A stretch of DNA of 64,000 bases, taken from the NCBI GenBank assembly GCA_032718475.1, contig JAUCBJ010006998.1, forward strand, positions 1-64,000. Direction: 5' to 3'. The notes under the pieces are model-generated. The model was not told where the DNA came from. It worked only from the letters and a program-made list of their open reading frames with translations, and did no database searches. Made by a program: the position numbers and the translations under genes. Position 1 is the first letter of the stretch. Every line of letters begins with the position of its first letter. Origin of the DNA: Nemertoderma westbladi. Taxonomy: Eukaryota > Xenacoelomorpha > Nemertodermatida > Nemertodermatidae. Shown piece by piece: positions 42,134 to 55,200 of this stretch.

Positions 42134-43344
42134 GGGCGGGCGACACGAAGCTCCGTTAATTTTAAAGTTAACGGAGGTTTAACGGAAGTGCACTTAACGG
42201 AGAACTCATAATGGGCGACACGAACGAGTATTTAGGCCTCCGTTAGTGAGTTCTCCGTTAAGGCTCCGTTAGTAATAAAAGTGATACTTTCCAAATGATC
42301 ATAAAATTGCGTACACGTGAATGTTGTTGTGGTTGCTTAGGCAACTCGATAATGTTATTGTTGGAGTGCTGTTTCAAATTGAAACCCTTCCACCTCTAAA
42401 AAATATTATAGACCAAAGCAGTACATACTACCGCTACAGTTTCATGTTTAGGCAATAGCGCACACAATTAATGTTAAGATCGTCAATGTAACATCATCAA
42501 AACAACTAATAGAGCATATGGAGTGCCCGAGTATTGGGTAGAAATCTACTCTATCTCTCAATGACCAACGACTTCCACCTGGTCATTGAGGAATCGTTCG
42601 TTAAATTAGGTATCTCGAAGATTGCTGAAAGGGTCTAACTGATGACGGAAAACTAAGTTGAACTGTGTTTATAACTGCGATTGCACATCTAAGTATACCC
42701 ACATCAGCTGTAATGCGCCGCAATGCTTAATTGGAACTGCCGACAAATAGGACTTAATGCGGAGATGATTGGATGTCACACTCCCCCAGAACGTGAATTT
42801 AAGTTCTATACTATGAAAGCTATAAATATTTATTAAATAAATATTTATAAATATAAATAATTAATAAATAATTATAATATATATATATATAAGGCGGGGT
42901 AGCTCAGTTGGTTGAGCGCCGGGCCTGTAATCTATTGGTCAGCCCCGCCAGGGTCCACTCAGCCTTTCATCCACTGGGGTCGATAAAATGAGTACCAGTT
43001 AAATAACTGGGAGCAAATCTTGGGATAGGAGTAGCGCCCACCCCTACCGTCGGGTAGCAGCTATCGGGGGAGCCTCCGGGTTGCCTCTGGCTTCGGCCGA
43101 CTGTTTGCTTTTTGATATATGTTATGTAGAGTAGAATACAAAACATTTCTTAACGGAACTTAAAGGTGCTTTCTGGCGCATGGTGTAAAATACCTTAACG
43201 GAGAGTCCTCCGTTAGTGTAACGGAGCTTCGAGACGCTGGCTTCCGTTAATTAAAGCCGCCGTTAATTTAACGGAGGTTTCGTGTCGCTCATAATGTTAG
43301 TTAACGGCGCCGTTAGCACTAATGGAGCTTCTTGTCGCCCGCCC
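42134..43344. mobile_element. MITE with GGGCGGGCGACA ends and 3-bp target duplication
   Basis: Starts GGGCGGGCGACACGAAGCTC and ends GAGCTTCTTGTCGCCCGCCC. CTG flanks both sides (42131-42133 and 43345-43347), and the empty site is visible in the other arm of the host element as CGCTCTGATTT. Subterminal zones hold many AACGGAG / CTCCGTTA words in both orientations, a likely transposase-binding pattern. A 3-bp duplication suits PIF/Harbinger-like or CACTA-like elements. Interior is AT-rich and carries a SINE. Confidence 0.85.
42892..43114 (+). mobile_element. tRNA-derived SINE, copy 1 (inside the MITE)
   Basis: The head GGCGGGGTAGCTCAGTTGGT has a good A box. The B box is damaged by a deletion of about seven bases compared with the copy at 54822. 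The body contains CCACTGGGGTCGATAAAATG and ACTGGGAGCAAATCTTGGGA, ending CTTCGGCCGACTGTTTGC. Preceded by a TATATATA run. Transcribed by RNA polymerase III when intact; this copy probably cannot be. Confidence 0.9.
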
Positions 43345-43879
43345 CTGATTTACTGTTCCACTTTCTGTTCCACTTTGTCGCTAGACAATGCTAACAACAT
43401 TCACTAGCTAACAGCATACCGTTTATTATTTTGTTTGATGTAGGTTAATTTTAGTTATAAAGATTAAGATTATTAATTTTGACACAACAATGCAATGTTC
43501 ATTGTTTAAGATTATTTTTATTCGTTTGTACAGTAGCGGCACTACAGTTTAGGCCTAGGGGTTGTCCTACCTACCCCTAGTATTTTTCTTGGACCTTATT
43601 TTTTCTGTAAAAATGGTTTTTAAACCATCTCAACAGTGTTTTTTAACGTGGACATTCACATCTGATGTAAACGCATTTATAATAATATCACAGGGTATTG
43701 CGATTATGTTCTAGAACACGATGGATAGCTATATCTCATACAGTATGTTTGTTTATTTATAGCAACATATTAGCTATATTAAACCCACTCACAACCAACG
43801 AATGCGGATATTGAAACACCATGAGCACGTAATGACGTAATGAGAGTAAAGATAAATAGTAAATTGAAAGACAGCTTAC

Positions 43880-43946
43880 CTGGATTTCTTCTACGTGAAT
43901 TCATGCAATTGGGAACAAAACAATAAGAACAGAGATATTTCGCCAT
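43880..43946 (-). CDS. First exon of a THAP-type zinc-finger protein (22 codons)
   Basis: From ATG 43946 the exon reads MAKYLCSYCFVPNCMNSRRR then NP and stops at a CAG|GTAAGC donor (exon end 43880). The CFVPNC spacing (C-x4-C) right after the start matches the beginning of C2CH THAP domains, found in P-element-type transposases and host proteins derived from them. The following exons (AVPTM motif, second Cys/His pair, transposase) are not in the loop. An upstream in-frame ATG at 43982 exists but is less likely to be the start. Confidence 0.45.
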
Positions 43947-44267
43947 GTTTGTGTTGCTCTCAGTATGCGAAACTGCAAACACAGTTGATTGATAAAGTTT
44001 ATAGATACTGTTGGATCTTATATTATCTTTCAGTTTCCTATTTATTTTTACTATGTATCAATATTATTAAATATATCCGCATTCATTGGATGTGTGTGGG
44101 TTTAATATAGCTAATATGTTGCTATAATCAAACATAGGTATAGCTATCCATCACCACCGTGTTCTAGAATATAATCGCAATACACTGTTATATTATTATC
44201 AAATGCGTTCAAATCCGATGTGAAATTTCAGGTTTAAAAATACTGTTGAAATGGTTTAAAAAGCAGA

Positions 44268-45022
44268 GCTGGAGCAGCGATCTCCAGCAGAGAGGCGCTA
44301 CTAGTTGGCTGTCAATCAATGGGCGGTTCGTTTGAAGAAATGCCGCCCGGTACGAAACTTTGAATGTAAATCAACGCTAAAGCCCGTTATCTATTCACAC
44401 TTTCTACATCGATTTATTTATCTACAATGAACTTACATACCAAATATTAATTAAAAATTCATTTGTACAGGCACTTTTAAAAAACAACTTTTTGACATTT
44501 TTGCTAAATTAAATTAATTATAAAAACGCTTATATTGATAATTGCTGTTTATAATAAATATAATCTGGTTTATAAATAGTGTATGTATAAAGTTGCCGCA
44601 ATGCTTGGTTAATTATCTAATTCTGAAGTGAATAAAATTAACTATTAAATTGGGGTATATTATTGGAAAATATAAAATATGACCAAATTAAAGTAAAAAA
44701 TAAAGTTGGTTTTAAAATTGTTGTTCTTCGGGCTTTCAGTAGCAAACAGTACTACTCATATATTATAATTTGATGTGGGTTTGAAATCCTGGGGACTATG
44801 TACACCAAAGTTACATCAAATTTTATTTTTGAAAATATTGAATTTTATTAAAAACACGAAATTTAAAATGGCCATAACTTCGGTACTAATGAACCAAATT
44901 TGTTGAAATTTTCAACATAACTTAATAATAGCAATATCGTCAGACCCTGTAAATTTGCTAAAGATCGAATAATTAAAAAAAAATGAGTGCCACCGAGATT
45001 TGTCGAATTTGAATGGAATCAC
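44268..45022. other. 755-bp insertion in the right arm of the foldback element
   Basis: Absent from the left arm at the equivalent site. Starts GCAGAGCTGGAGCAGCGATC and ends near GAATGGAATCACTC. No inverted termini or coding sequence recognised. A few bases at the junction are replaced compared with the empty site. Confidence 0.6.
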
Positions 45023-45628
45023 TCTTTACAGAAAGAATAAGGTCCAAAACTTGTATGTGGTCCTAAAAACATTCGTGAATACAGTAGACCGATAATACTA
45101 GGTAAGACAATCCCTACAGTACCGCTACAAACGAATAAAAATAATCTTAAACAATGAACATTGCATTGTTGAGTCAAACTATAATAATATAAATATCTTA
45201 ATCTATATAACTAAAGCCTATATCAAACAATAGTAAACTGTATGCTGTTAGCTAGTGAATGTTGTTAGCATTGCCTAGCGACAAAGTGGAACAGTAAGTG
45301 GTACAGTAAATCAGAGCGTTTAAACTAAGATTTTCCCGCTCTGGTGTATAAAACCCTCAATCTCAGACGGAACTCGATGAAAATAAAAACGGTTTTCAGA
45401 TTCGTGATCAGCACACCTTTTTACATTTTATGAACGAGTTTATAAATTTTTTTTTGAGACACCAACCCTATTGCGTCAATAAACCACCCACTTTATTCTC
45501 GACCATTCTTACAAACTCATTCGCCAACTAATACGTACAAATTCAAACAATTCCTGTCCTACACTACAATGGATCCGGGAGTAAAGAATCTACTCCAGGC
45601 ACAGTAAGGGTGTCCCAGTTGGGTCAGA

Positions 45629-45835
45629 GTAAAACGCGGATCCGGATCCTACATTTAACATTGTGCGGTACGGAAGTCGATTTTTTTAAATTTTAAAACT
45701 CCCAAAAATAAAACTACTGTATAACCTGTTATATTGACTTTAATTTATTGTTTTGGTTAAAATCACGTGCCACTGTAACCTGCTCCTTTCCCTTAATTGA
45801 TATTTTTGGAATACGGATCCGGATCCGCGTTTTAC
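45629..45835 (-). mobile_element. MITE, CGGATCC-ended subfamily
   Basis: Opposite-orientation relative of 21907-22123: GTAAAACGCGGATCCGGATC at one end and CGGATCCGGATCCGCGTTTT at the other. Internal words AACCTGTTATATTGACTTTA and GTGCCACTGTAACCTGCTCC are shared. Confidence 0.85.
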
Positions 45836-46255
45836 ACCTACCCGTCCCAGTTCAGTAGTTACCGGTACTGTAAATCATTTTTGCATTAGACTGCAGATAG
45901 ATTCATATATACTGTACTTTATTCGCAATATTATATATTTAAGATAAGGGAAGAAGAAAATAATTTCTAAATTTATATATATAAACACAACCGTGCTGTA
46001 TAATAATACCAAACTCGATAAAAAATTTATTCGTATTAAATACCCGTGAGAGTGTTAATTATTATTAAAAGAAAATACATACTGTAGTAGGGCCTACATA
46101 ATGAGTCCTTTATGAAAGCCGGCCCACTACTGTACATGGGCCTACAGATTGTTGCAATAAAGAAAATCAGTTTGTTCTAATCAATGTATAAATTAATTGT
46201 ATAAAGGTAATTGTTTTTCTGTAGTTTTGTTTCATTTCCACGGGTTAGTATTTAT

Positions 46256-49200
46256 TTATGCGGCTACATCGAGCTTTGGTAGTGTTGTGTGGCTTCTCCG
46301 TAAGGACTTGTACAGACCGTAGGAAGGCTGGTCATGGTAACAAACTGACAACTTCCGACTTGTGTTACCGTAAGTTCCTCCCACACTGTATTTTTCTCCT
46401 GAAATAAGAACAAAGTTAAATATTAGATAATGTGTGAGATAGACCGTTACAATTACAGGGATAACAAATAGATTCCCCCGCTGGCATGGAGCGTAAGAGA
46501 AATTGGCTCTGTTTAATTAAGGGCCTACATCAAGGGGTCATAACTCATCGGGGAAATTAGTTTTTCATTAAATAAAAACAGCCTATTTCTGCCCCAATTA
46601 TCGGATAGTAATATTTACTGACAGTTGTTACCGGTTATTAACAGTTATCCAATTTTTGCACAGGCTATCCAACAGTTATCCAATTTTTGCACAGGCTATC
46701 CAACAGTTAACGGAAATGTATTTAAAAAGGCAAAAATGGTCTCCCGGCTGCCTGGGATTTCATTTTTACATTTATTAAAGCTAAAGGTAGATCAGATCTA
46801 CTTGAAATAATTTTATGTTGTATAGTTGTACCAGTACCACACTATGACAACTGAGATTAGGTTAGCAGCCTTTGCTATTATTATTGTCTTCATCGGCTTA
46901 CCGATTTATAATTAATTAATTAATCCTAATCATTTAAGAAATTAATCCCGGCTTCCGGTAGTGCCGTTGTTCTTTCGAATCTCTACCGTTCACTGAGCGA
47001 CTGGACTGGATCTTCTCTCTATTGGCTCATCAGCTCATCCAGTCATCGCCAATAATATACCGGTTGTCATCGCGAGTAACAACCATGTCCAGATGTCACA
47101 AATTCACAATTTTTCAGTAGCTGTGATGAGGTGTGCATATGGAAAGGGGACGACGGACATTGGTATATCGGGAAACATTGACGGAGGATGGGGACGAACG
47201 AACGACTTTCATCACATGGTCTCCGGTCAATACTTTCGATATAGGGCCTACACCAATGTTCTTCGTTACACAGGCAACAATGTTAGGAAGCGCCAGCAGG
47301 CATGCATTTGATTCGACGTCGTCAGAAGGAAATCCGAAGACAAGGCGGAAACCTTTTCAGGGTTCGGTTCCGGTATAATCGGTCAGCCCATAAAATACAA
47401 TACCGGCACCGGTACTATAACAAAGGCTGCATATCATATCCTGATATCAGTACTGCAGTACGCTGTAACAGTACAAAACTTTAAAATTATTTCAAGGAGA
47501 CCTGCCCTTAATACAGTAAATGTAAAAATGAAAAAAATCCCAGACAGCCGGCAGTTGGGGAAAGATGCTTATTTAGGCAGTGGCAGTCCGGTCGGACTTC
47601 CTAATTAAGAACCGAGCTGCCTATATAGGCAGTTTTTGTCATTTTTTGGGATAAATTTGATGATTTAAACCACTTAAACGAAAATTGGCATATGAAGAAT
47701 TTTACATACTGTATTAGAGATATACCTGTCACTCAACTACTGAGAACAAATTAGAAAAGTCTATCTAAGCTTCTTTGATCTATTATCAATATAAGATTGA
47801 CAGTTTCAGTTTATTTGCCAATGGCTGAAAATCCCATGACTGTGGTGCCTGAAATAATAACACCAGCATTGATAACGTGGTGCTTAAATAGGCAGTTCGC
47901 CCTCGTTTTGCTTGGATTTTTTTATTCGAACTGCCTATTTTAGAATGTCAGCTTCTTATTAAAAAGATGATGTGTATGTGTGTGTAGTAAGCTTCTTATT
48001 TAGGAACCGCGAATATCTTATAGATACCAGGATACATCGAACTTCTTATTTAGGAACCTGGCATCCTTGAAAATTTTCCTATTTAGGCCCAGCGGCCATG
48101 TGATTTTTAGCCACTGGTAATTATACTAGAACTGTAAATCTTATATTGATAATAGATCAAAGAAGCTTAGATGGATTTTTCTAATTTTTTCTCAGTAGTT
48201 GAGTGACAGGTGTATCTCAATTACGTAAAATTCTTCATATGCCAATTTGCGTTTAAGTGGCTTAAATCATCAAATTTATCGCAAAAAAACGACGCAAACT
48301 GCCTATATATATAGGCAGCTGGGTTCTTAATTAGGAAGTCCGACCGGACTGCCTAAATAAGCATCTTTCCCCAACTGGCCGGCAGCCGGGAGACCATTTT
48401 CGCCTTTTCAATACATTTGCGTTAACTGTTGGATAGCCTGTGCAAAAATTGGATAACTGTTGGATAACCTGTGCAAAAATTGGATAACTGTTGGATAGCC
48501 TGTGCAGAGATTGAATAACTATTGGATAGCATGTGCAAAAATTGGATAACTGTTGGATATCCTGTGCAAAAATTTGATAACCGTTAATAACCGGTAACAA
48601 CTGTCAGTAAATATTACTATCCCCAATCATCGCCTTTTCGCATTCATCTGGGAGCTCAATACTGTAGTGCAGGTAGAGTGTAGAGAATCATGCCCTGGCA
48701 GTGGATTTAATGGCTAGTTGGTGAGGCCTACTTAACCTACGGATAGATAACAGGTACAGAGTATAGGCCTACTGTAGTATCCATACACGGTACAGTGATA
48801 ACAGCAAACGTCCGTCGCAATTAGGTTTAAAAGCCATTAGTCAGGTAGACAGAGGGGTCCACCGTGACTTTGGGTCATCACGCATTTTTATTTGCTTAAA
48901 CTTTAGTCGGATCTTAGAGTAATCAAAATCCGTCGGGTGCCACTTCGGCACCTTTGGGGAACTTTTTATAAAGCACTTTTAACCTAAGTTTCCATAGCAA
49001 CCGGCACACAAGGTTTTATTTTGAGATATCTGCGACCTTGCACCTATTGCCACAGCTCTTGTTAATTATTCTGACTAAGATCTCTAGAAGATTAGTTCCC
49101 ATAGCAACATTATTAATCATAAATTTTGGCCTTTGGGATGTTTAAAGATATGCCAACTATTAAACTTTAGATTATTTATGTAACTATTTATAAAAGCAAA

Positions 49201-52200
49201 CAATTATATCATCAATTGGGGGTTATTAATCATTGTATTTAATACATTGTATTTGGTGTGAAAAGGCGTTATTTTTTGGAAATAAATGAAGCTAAAAAAC
49301 GTAAAATCCCTTTTTTTATTTGTAAGTTACATATATCTATCTATTTTTAGATTGTGAGTGGATACAACGGCTGACCTGCCTTCTACCTTCCCATTATTCC
49401 CAATAGTCCCCATTATTATTCAGTCTTTTCATTGCGGACCTTCCTGCATGCATCGTAATCGCTTCTATATGGGTTATTATGTATGCTGATGACCTTGTTA
49501 TTGTTGGTGACACAATCGCAGACGTACAAATCAGCTTAAATAAATTGGCAGATTATTGTAAAACGAATGGGCTCCAGGTAAATCTCGATAAAACCAAAGC
49601 AGTAAAGTTCCGCAAGGGAGGTAGATTATCACGTAATGATGTTCTAGAATACAACGGCCAATCAATTGAATTCCAGAATACTTTCCAATACCTGGGGGTT
49701 ATTCTATCTACTAAAAATGGCGCACGTGGCCACTTCGATCATTTATATTCAAAAGGAGTCTCCAATTGTGTAATGATCGCTACCAAGGTGAATATGCGTA
49801 TAATATCGATCGAATCAGCAAAACGTATATGGCAAGCTATCATACTGCCATCAACATCCTATGGCTGTAGCATATTCGCACACCACAGTGAAATCACACA
49901 ACTGGACCATATTCGCCGCGTTCGGGCTTTTTACTTGAAGTAGTGGTGTGGAATTTTTAATTAGCAAGTTCTCATCATCAACAGCGATCCTCAATGCAAT
50001 TGATAACCCCCTGGATTCTGGAATATACCTGACCGGACTAACCGGATTTCGTCGTCGTTCTGCCCCGCTGCTTATATCGAACGGCTGCCACCACCGAATA
50101 TGTACAAAAACAAACTGCTGGAGACCCTCAGATGAATGCGTGTGTTGGATGTGTGGCTCCCCTGCAACTGCTAAGGAACACTACCACGAGTGTACACGTA
50201 TACCGCAGTGCACATCGGAGCTGAGGACAGCCCTATGGCTAATGACAACAGACAAACCATGTTTATAGCCACCCCCCCCCCCCCCCCGGACTATCCGTAT
50301 TTTTACCTTTTACTATTGTATTTTATTTACTTATTTTGTTGCATTCAGTTTTTATAGAGTCTAATCAAATATGTTCCATATGTTGGATTAAATATACAAA
50401 CAATCATTATTCCCAATAGTTGTAGTGGCACAGGTTCAAATCCGAGTAATATATACAGTATGAAATGTGATAGAACAGACTGATAATGCTCTCCAGAGCG
50501 AAAAATATCCACCTAACCTATTGGGACTCGAACCCGTAACCTTGTTTCAAACGTCCGGATATCATCAGCTGTGTGCGTGTCTATGACAACTAGCTACCAG
50601 AACGGCTAAGTAAAGGCCAGTAAACTAAGTTCTTTCGAGCCACAGTGGAAAGTGTACCTACTGTACTTTTATTTAAGGGGGTGAGACCTGGACACTGACG
50701 AAATAACTTGAACACCGAATTGATGGTTGCTACACAAGACTACTAAGGGCAGCTCTAAAAATGAGCTGGAGACAACACATGACAAACGCCGAGCTTTATT
50801 GTAAAATACCGCCTGTATCAACCACCCTCCGTGAACGCAGATTAAGATTCAGTGGGCACTGCTGGCGAAGTAAAGACGAGGTCATACCAGATCTACTTCT
50901 CTGGCAACCAACTCATGGAAAGCGTAGTCGTGGACGACCGGCCATAACATATATAGATCACCTTGAAAGGGATACTGAACTTGGGAGAAACGAAATTGCG
51001 ACAACTATGGAGAATCGGGAAGCCTGGAAGGATCTCATTTCCACTGTCCGAGTTCGCTCGACCTAGTAGTAGTAGTATTAGTACCAGGACGGCTGCCGAT
51101 TTTATTAGCTATGGAGTGGAGGAGTACCCCACACCAATTAATTTATTATTTTTAAATCTAAGTAATGGCTATATAATTTCCACACTGGTTGTGTCCCTTC
51201 CTTACTTGGTAGATATCCCATGTATCTTGGAATCATGCCAGTTGTCTTGTAGATACGTCTGTTATCCGAGAGTGCCCTAGCAACCACACCCGTTTCCGAT
51301 TGGTTAATCAAATCCTGATCTCCCGTTATCCTAATGGCAGCGTCAATTCCTCTGAAACAAATATAATATTATATCAGAAATGAAAGTAATAAGATATATG
51401 GGGGGGGGGGGGGGGGTTTAATGTCTACCTAAGATGTATATAGTGTAGATACTGTATTAATTATTACATGTACAGTATATTGACATTACCATTCTCTGTG
51501 ACGCGCAGACCTACTTACTTTGGTACGGGTTTTCCGATTTCTCTCAAATGATTAGCGGAAGCAAGGGCGAATGCGCGCAGACTCTGTTCGGAGACGTGAT
51601 GGTACCGGCCACCGAGACCCAATTCGGTGACGCTGGCTCGCGGAATGAATCCAGTCCATCCCGGTATGGGCGGCTCCAACAGAGATCGTTTGGTCTCTGG
51701 AGGCAGAAATAGACAAAATAAAGTAAATTAAGGTAGATAAATAAGTTATGATTAGATCTTAAAATTAGTACCTGTATATTATTAATATTTAATATATCTT
51801 GTACATCGCTCTTAAATGAGAACCATTTTAATTACCGGGAGCAAATTTTGTGACAGGATAGCGCCCACCCCACCCCTACCTTCTGGTAGCAGCTATCAAA
51901 CAGAAGCCTTCAGGTCGCCTCCGGCCTCGGACGACTGTTTGCTTGCTTAGCTTGTATGGAGCTCTATTGGGCTATTATGTTATAAGAATAAATTTATAGA
52001 ACCATTTAGTACAACAACTACAGTACTAACTGCAAAAGCTACAATAATTAATAGTATAGTAGCTTACGCGTTAGCGTTGATGACTTGTTTTGTCTGTCCC
52101 CAAAGAACTTGAGTTTTTCCACTACACTCTTCTCATTAGTGATTGGATTGAGTTTGGAATATCCAGCAGTAATACCGTCCATTTCTTTTCGTTCCTCACG

Positions 52201-55200
52201 ATTTCGACTATTCGTGTTCAGGAACTCATTTATACAATGGTCGCATTCCACCTTATATGTGTTTCCAAATATAAATGGTCGTCTCGGTATATAACCTGGG
52301 AAGTATAACCAAGAACATTTCAAAATCTTCTGGCAATTAGAAATATCGTTATATTCTTAATCGCGTTAATTTTACTCTTGATGATTTTCCAATACTGATA
52401 TTTTTCGTTAAAACCTACAGAATCATATCGAATCACCAGATATGGGGAGAAACTGGACCCAGTAAAAATGCATCCCTTTCAAGGGGAAATTCGACGAAAA
52501 CAACAGCTGATTACTCTCAAAAATAAAACTGTAACCTGTTCTATTGTGTTTAGTTAATTGTTTTGGTTAAAATAACGTGCCACTGTAACATACTCCTTTC
52601 CCTAAATGGAGAATTTAACATTGAGGCGGGATATTAATTCGCCAAGGCGGGATTTGCGTCCAGTTTCCCCATCTGTCTCCGAGTCACACCATGATGGATC
52701 CTGTAGAGAGAATCCTGAGTGGCAACCCGAATGGTTGTCTGAGATTAAGATGCGTATTGGAGCCAATACTATCACTTAGAAAGATCATTGAATAACTATC
52801 TGGAGAAGGCTTTCTTCAAAGCATTCTTCGATCGATTCGACTACAGTTGACTACTTGTACTATCGGCATGTTACATTGCAGCTGCATTACTGGCTGGTCC
52901 TCACAGCAAAAGCAATATCCTGCAAAGCGGAGGCCGATCCTTTCATCAAGTATGAAGCTTTGGGAGTCTAATAAATACACCCCCAATGTTGTACTGTATA
53001 GAGTCTGGGAGTCTAATAAAAACACTCCCAATGTTGTATAGAGTCTGGGAGTGTAATAAAAACACCCCCAATGTTGTATAGAGTCTGGGAGTCTAATAAA
53101 AACACCCCCAATGTTGTATAGAGTCTGGGAGTCTAATAAAAACACCCCCAATGTTGTATAGAGTCTGACTGGAGATGTGTTCAATGTACTTCACACGAAT
53201 AACACGGCGCAGACTTTTTGGCTCAGATTGAGAGTCTATAAGGCCTGATTTCTGACAATGACTTTGTTCTGGGTCTGCAGGCATTGCACAGTAGTAGTGC
53301 GGAGCGGACGATCAAATCAAGTCATGTCAAATCATTCAAAATCATTAGTTAAAATTCTGAAAGATTAGTGGCTGTCACATAACTCATCCATTTAGTAATC
53401 AGCTCATTCAAGAATTGTATATCTTAAAAAAAAATATATAAAATGATCATTGGAGATAAATATTTAATTTTCATGCGCTGCTGGTCATCATTGTGTGTCA
53501 CACTTTCATATTGGTTTTTCGTATATAAAATTACTATGGTTTGAGGAGATATAAAATTGTCTGGAGATCCACATACCTCTATATCCCGGTTTCATTTCGC
53601 ATGTATATTTGTTGTTTCCGTCCGGAATCGGGAGGTTTTTTATTGATTCCTCCAACGCTCGACTACCGAGGTTGTCCAAACTCGCTGTCAGAGAGGAACC
53701 TTCGTGTTTCCTCCGTATCTGGGAATTAGGTTTGTATACAATAATAGTAAATTTTTTCTGATTAATTATCTTCAAAATTTATCTAACAAATAATAGCATA
53801 TTGAATAACTATTTCAAGAAAGTAGGCCTTACATTTCTGTAACATTTCGCATTTCGAGGAATAGTAAATGTTTTATTTTCGAGGCCGAAGGTCGAGGTAA
53901 AATACTTTTTCTAATATTAGGAAATGCACAATTATGATTACAAGAAGGACAAAAAAATACTTTATTTTTGTAAAAGATGTTGTTTCCTTTACAATAATCA
54001 CTTTTGTATTAGAAGTTTAACGTAACAAAGTTATCGTAAATTTGAGGTAAATTATTCAATATTGTGTAAATAAATAAGACTAGCTACTATATACTTTGGG
54101 AGTGAAGATGGGCCCTGATATGATCATAACATCTCTAAGGGCGCCTGCATTAACAAATATAAATGCTATTATTATTATTATTATATGATATTCCAGAACG
54201 TTAATAAATAATCAAACCAAAAATTAGATTAAACTAGCTAATGTAGAAAAAGATCTCCTTCTACCAAGGCGTTCTAGAACTACAAGACCATGCAGCCGTG
54301 CGCGACTGGAGGGGACTGGAAGCAAACAATTATTTGTAATTCTAGAACGCCTTGCCTACTACGAATTCAACAGAATACATATATTAGGTAACGACCTATA
54401 TTAGGTAACTGCAACAAGAAATGGTTAATAATACACTCTGTTACTAATAGTAGGCCTAACGAAGACAGCATTAGCAATAAATAGGTGGATTATTTGCGAC
54501 TCGTCCATAGACGAGCATTAAGTAATCAAGAATATTAACAATAAAACAACATATTATATTGTGTATAATGTAGCACTTTATCTCACGCCGGTCCCGAGTG
54601 TTAATATCTACACGAACGAGCAAAGCGAGTGAGAGAAATATTGAAACGAGGGACCGAAGTGATATTTAGGTACATTATACACAATGTTGTGTTATTATTA
54701 AATCTCTTGATTACTTAACAAGATGTATAATAGATAATAATAGCCATTTCTTATATTTGTAGGTTTTGTTCACGATTCACGAACATTTTCGCTATTATAT
54801 ACTAAATTTGTATCTATAGAAGGGCGGGGTAGCTCAGTTGGTTGAGCGCCGGGCCTGCAATCTATTGGTTGTAGGTTCAGCCCCGCCAGGGTCCACTCAG
54901 CCTTTCATCCACTGGGGTCGATAAAATGAGCACCAGTTAAATAACTGGGAGCAAATCTTGGGATAGGAGTAGCGCCCACCCCTACCCTCGGGTAGCAGCT
55001 ATCGAAAGAGGAGCCTTCGGGTCGTCTCCAGCTTCGGCCGGATACTAAATTTATAGAACTATGTTCTAGACAATCTTAAAAAGGTTACAGAAAAACACTA
55101 TAGAACAATAATTATTAATATTTATTACCTTTGACATTTCGTATGTACCTTCTCCATATGTATAACCATCATTGAACTTTAATTGAGGTACATAACCGCG

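Larger units (their letters stand above)
41963..45475. mobile_element. Giant inverted-repeat (foldback) element with a THAP-type exon in the loop
   Basis: Termini ATAGGGTTGGTG are inverted at both ends. The left arm is 41963-42133 plus 43345-43809; the right arm is 44075-44267 plus 45023-45475. Each arm totals about 640 bp, with strong similarity over words such as AAGGTGTGCTGATCACGAAT, TTGTCGCTAG and AACATTCACTAGCTAACAGC. The left arm is interrupted by a MITE (42134-43344) and the right arm by about 755 bp of unrelated DNA (44268-45022). The loop of about 265 bp holds a THAP-like first exon. No clear target-site duplication was seen. The THAP exon suggests a P-element-type relative, by inference only. 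Confidence 0.82.

Noticed and set aside
42892-43114. Functional tRNA gene (GGGGTAGCTCAGTTGGTTGAG head)
   Set aside because: The anticodon and T arms do not fold correctly, the B box is damaged, and a SINE body follows that is shared with two other copies.
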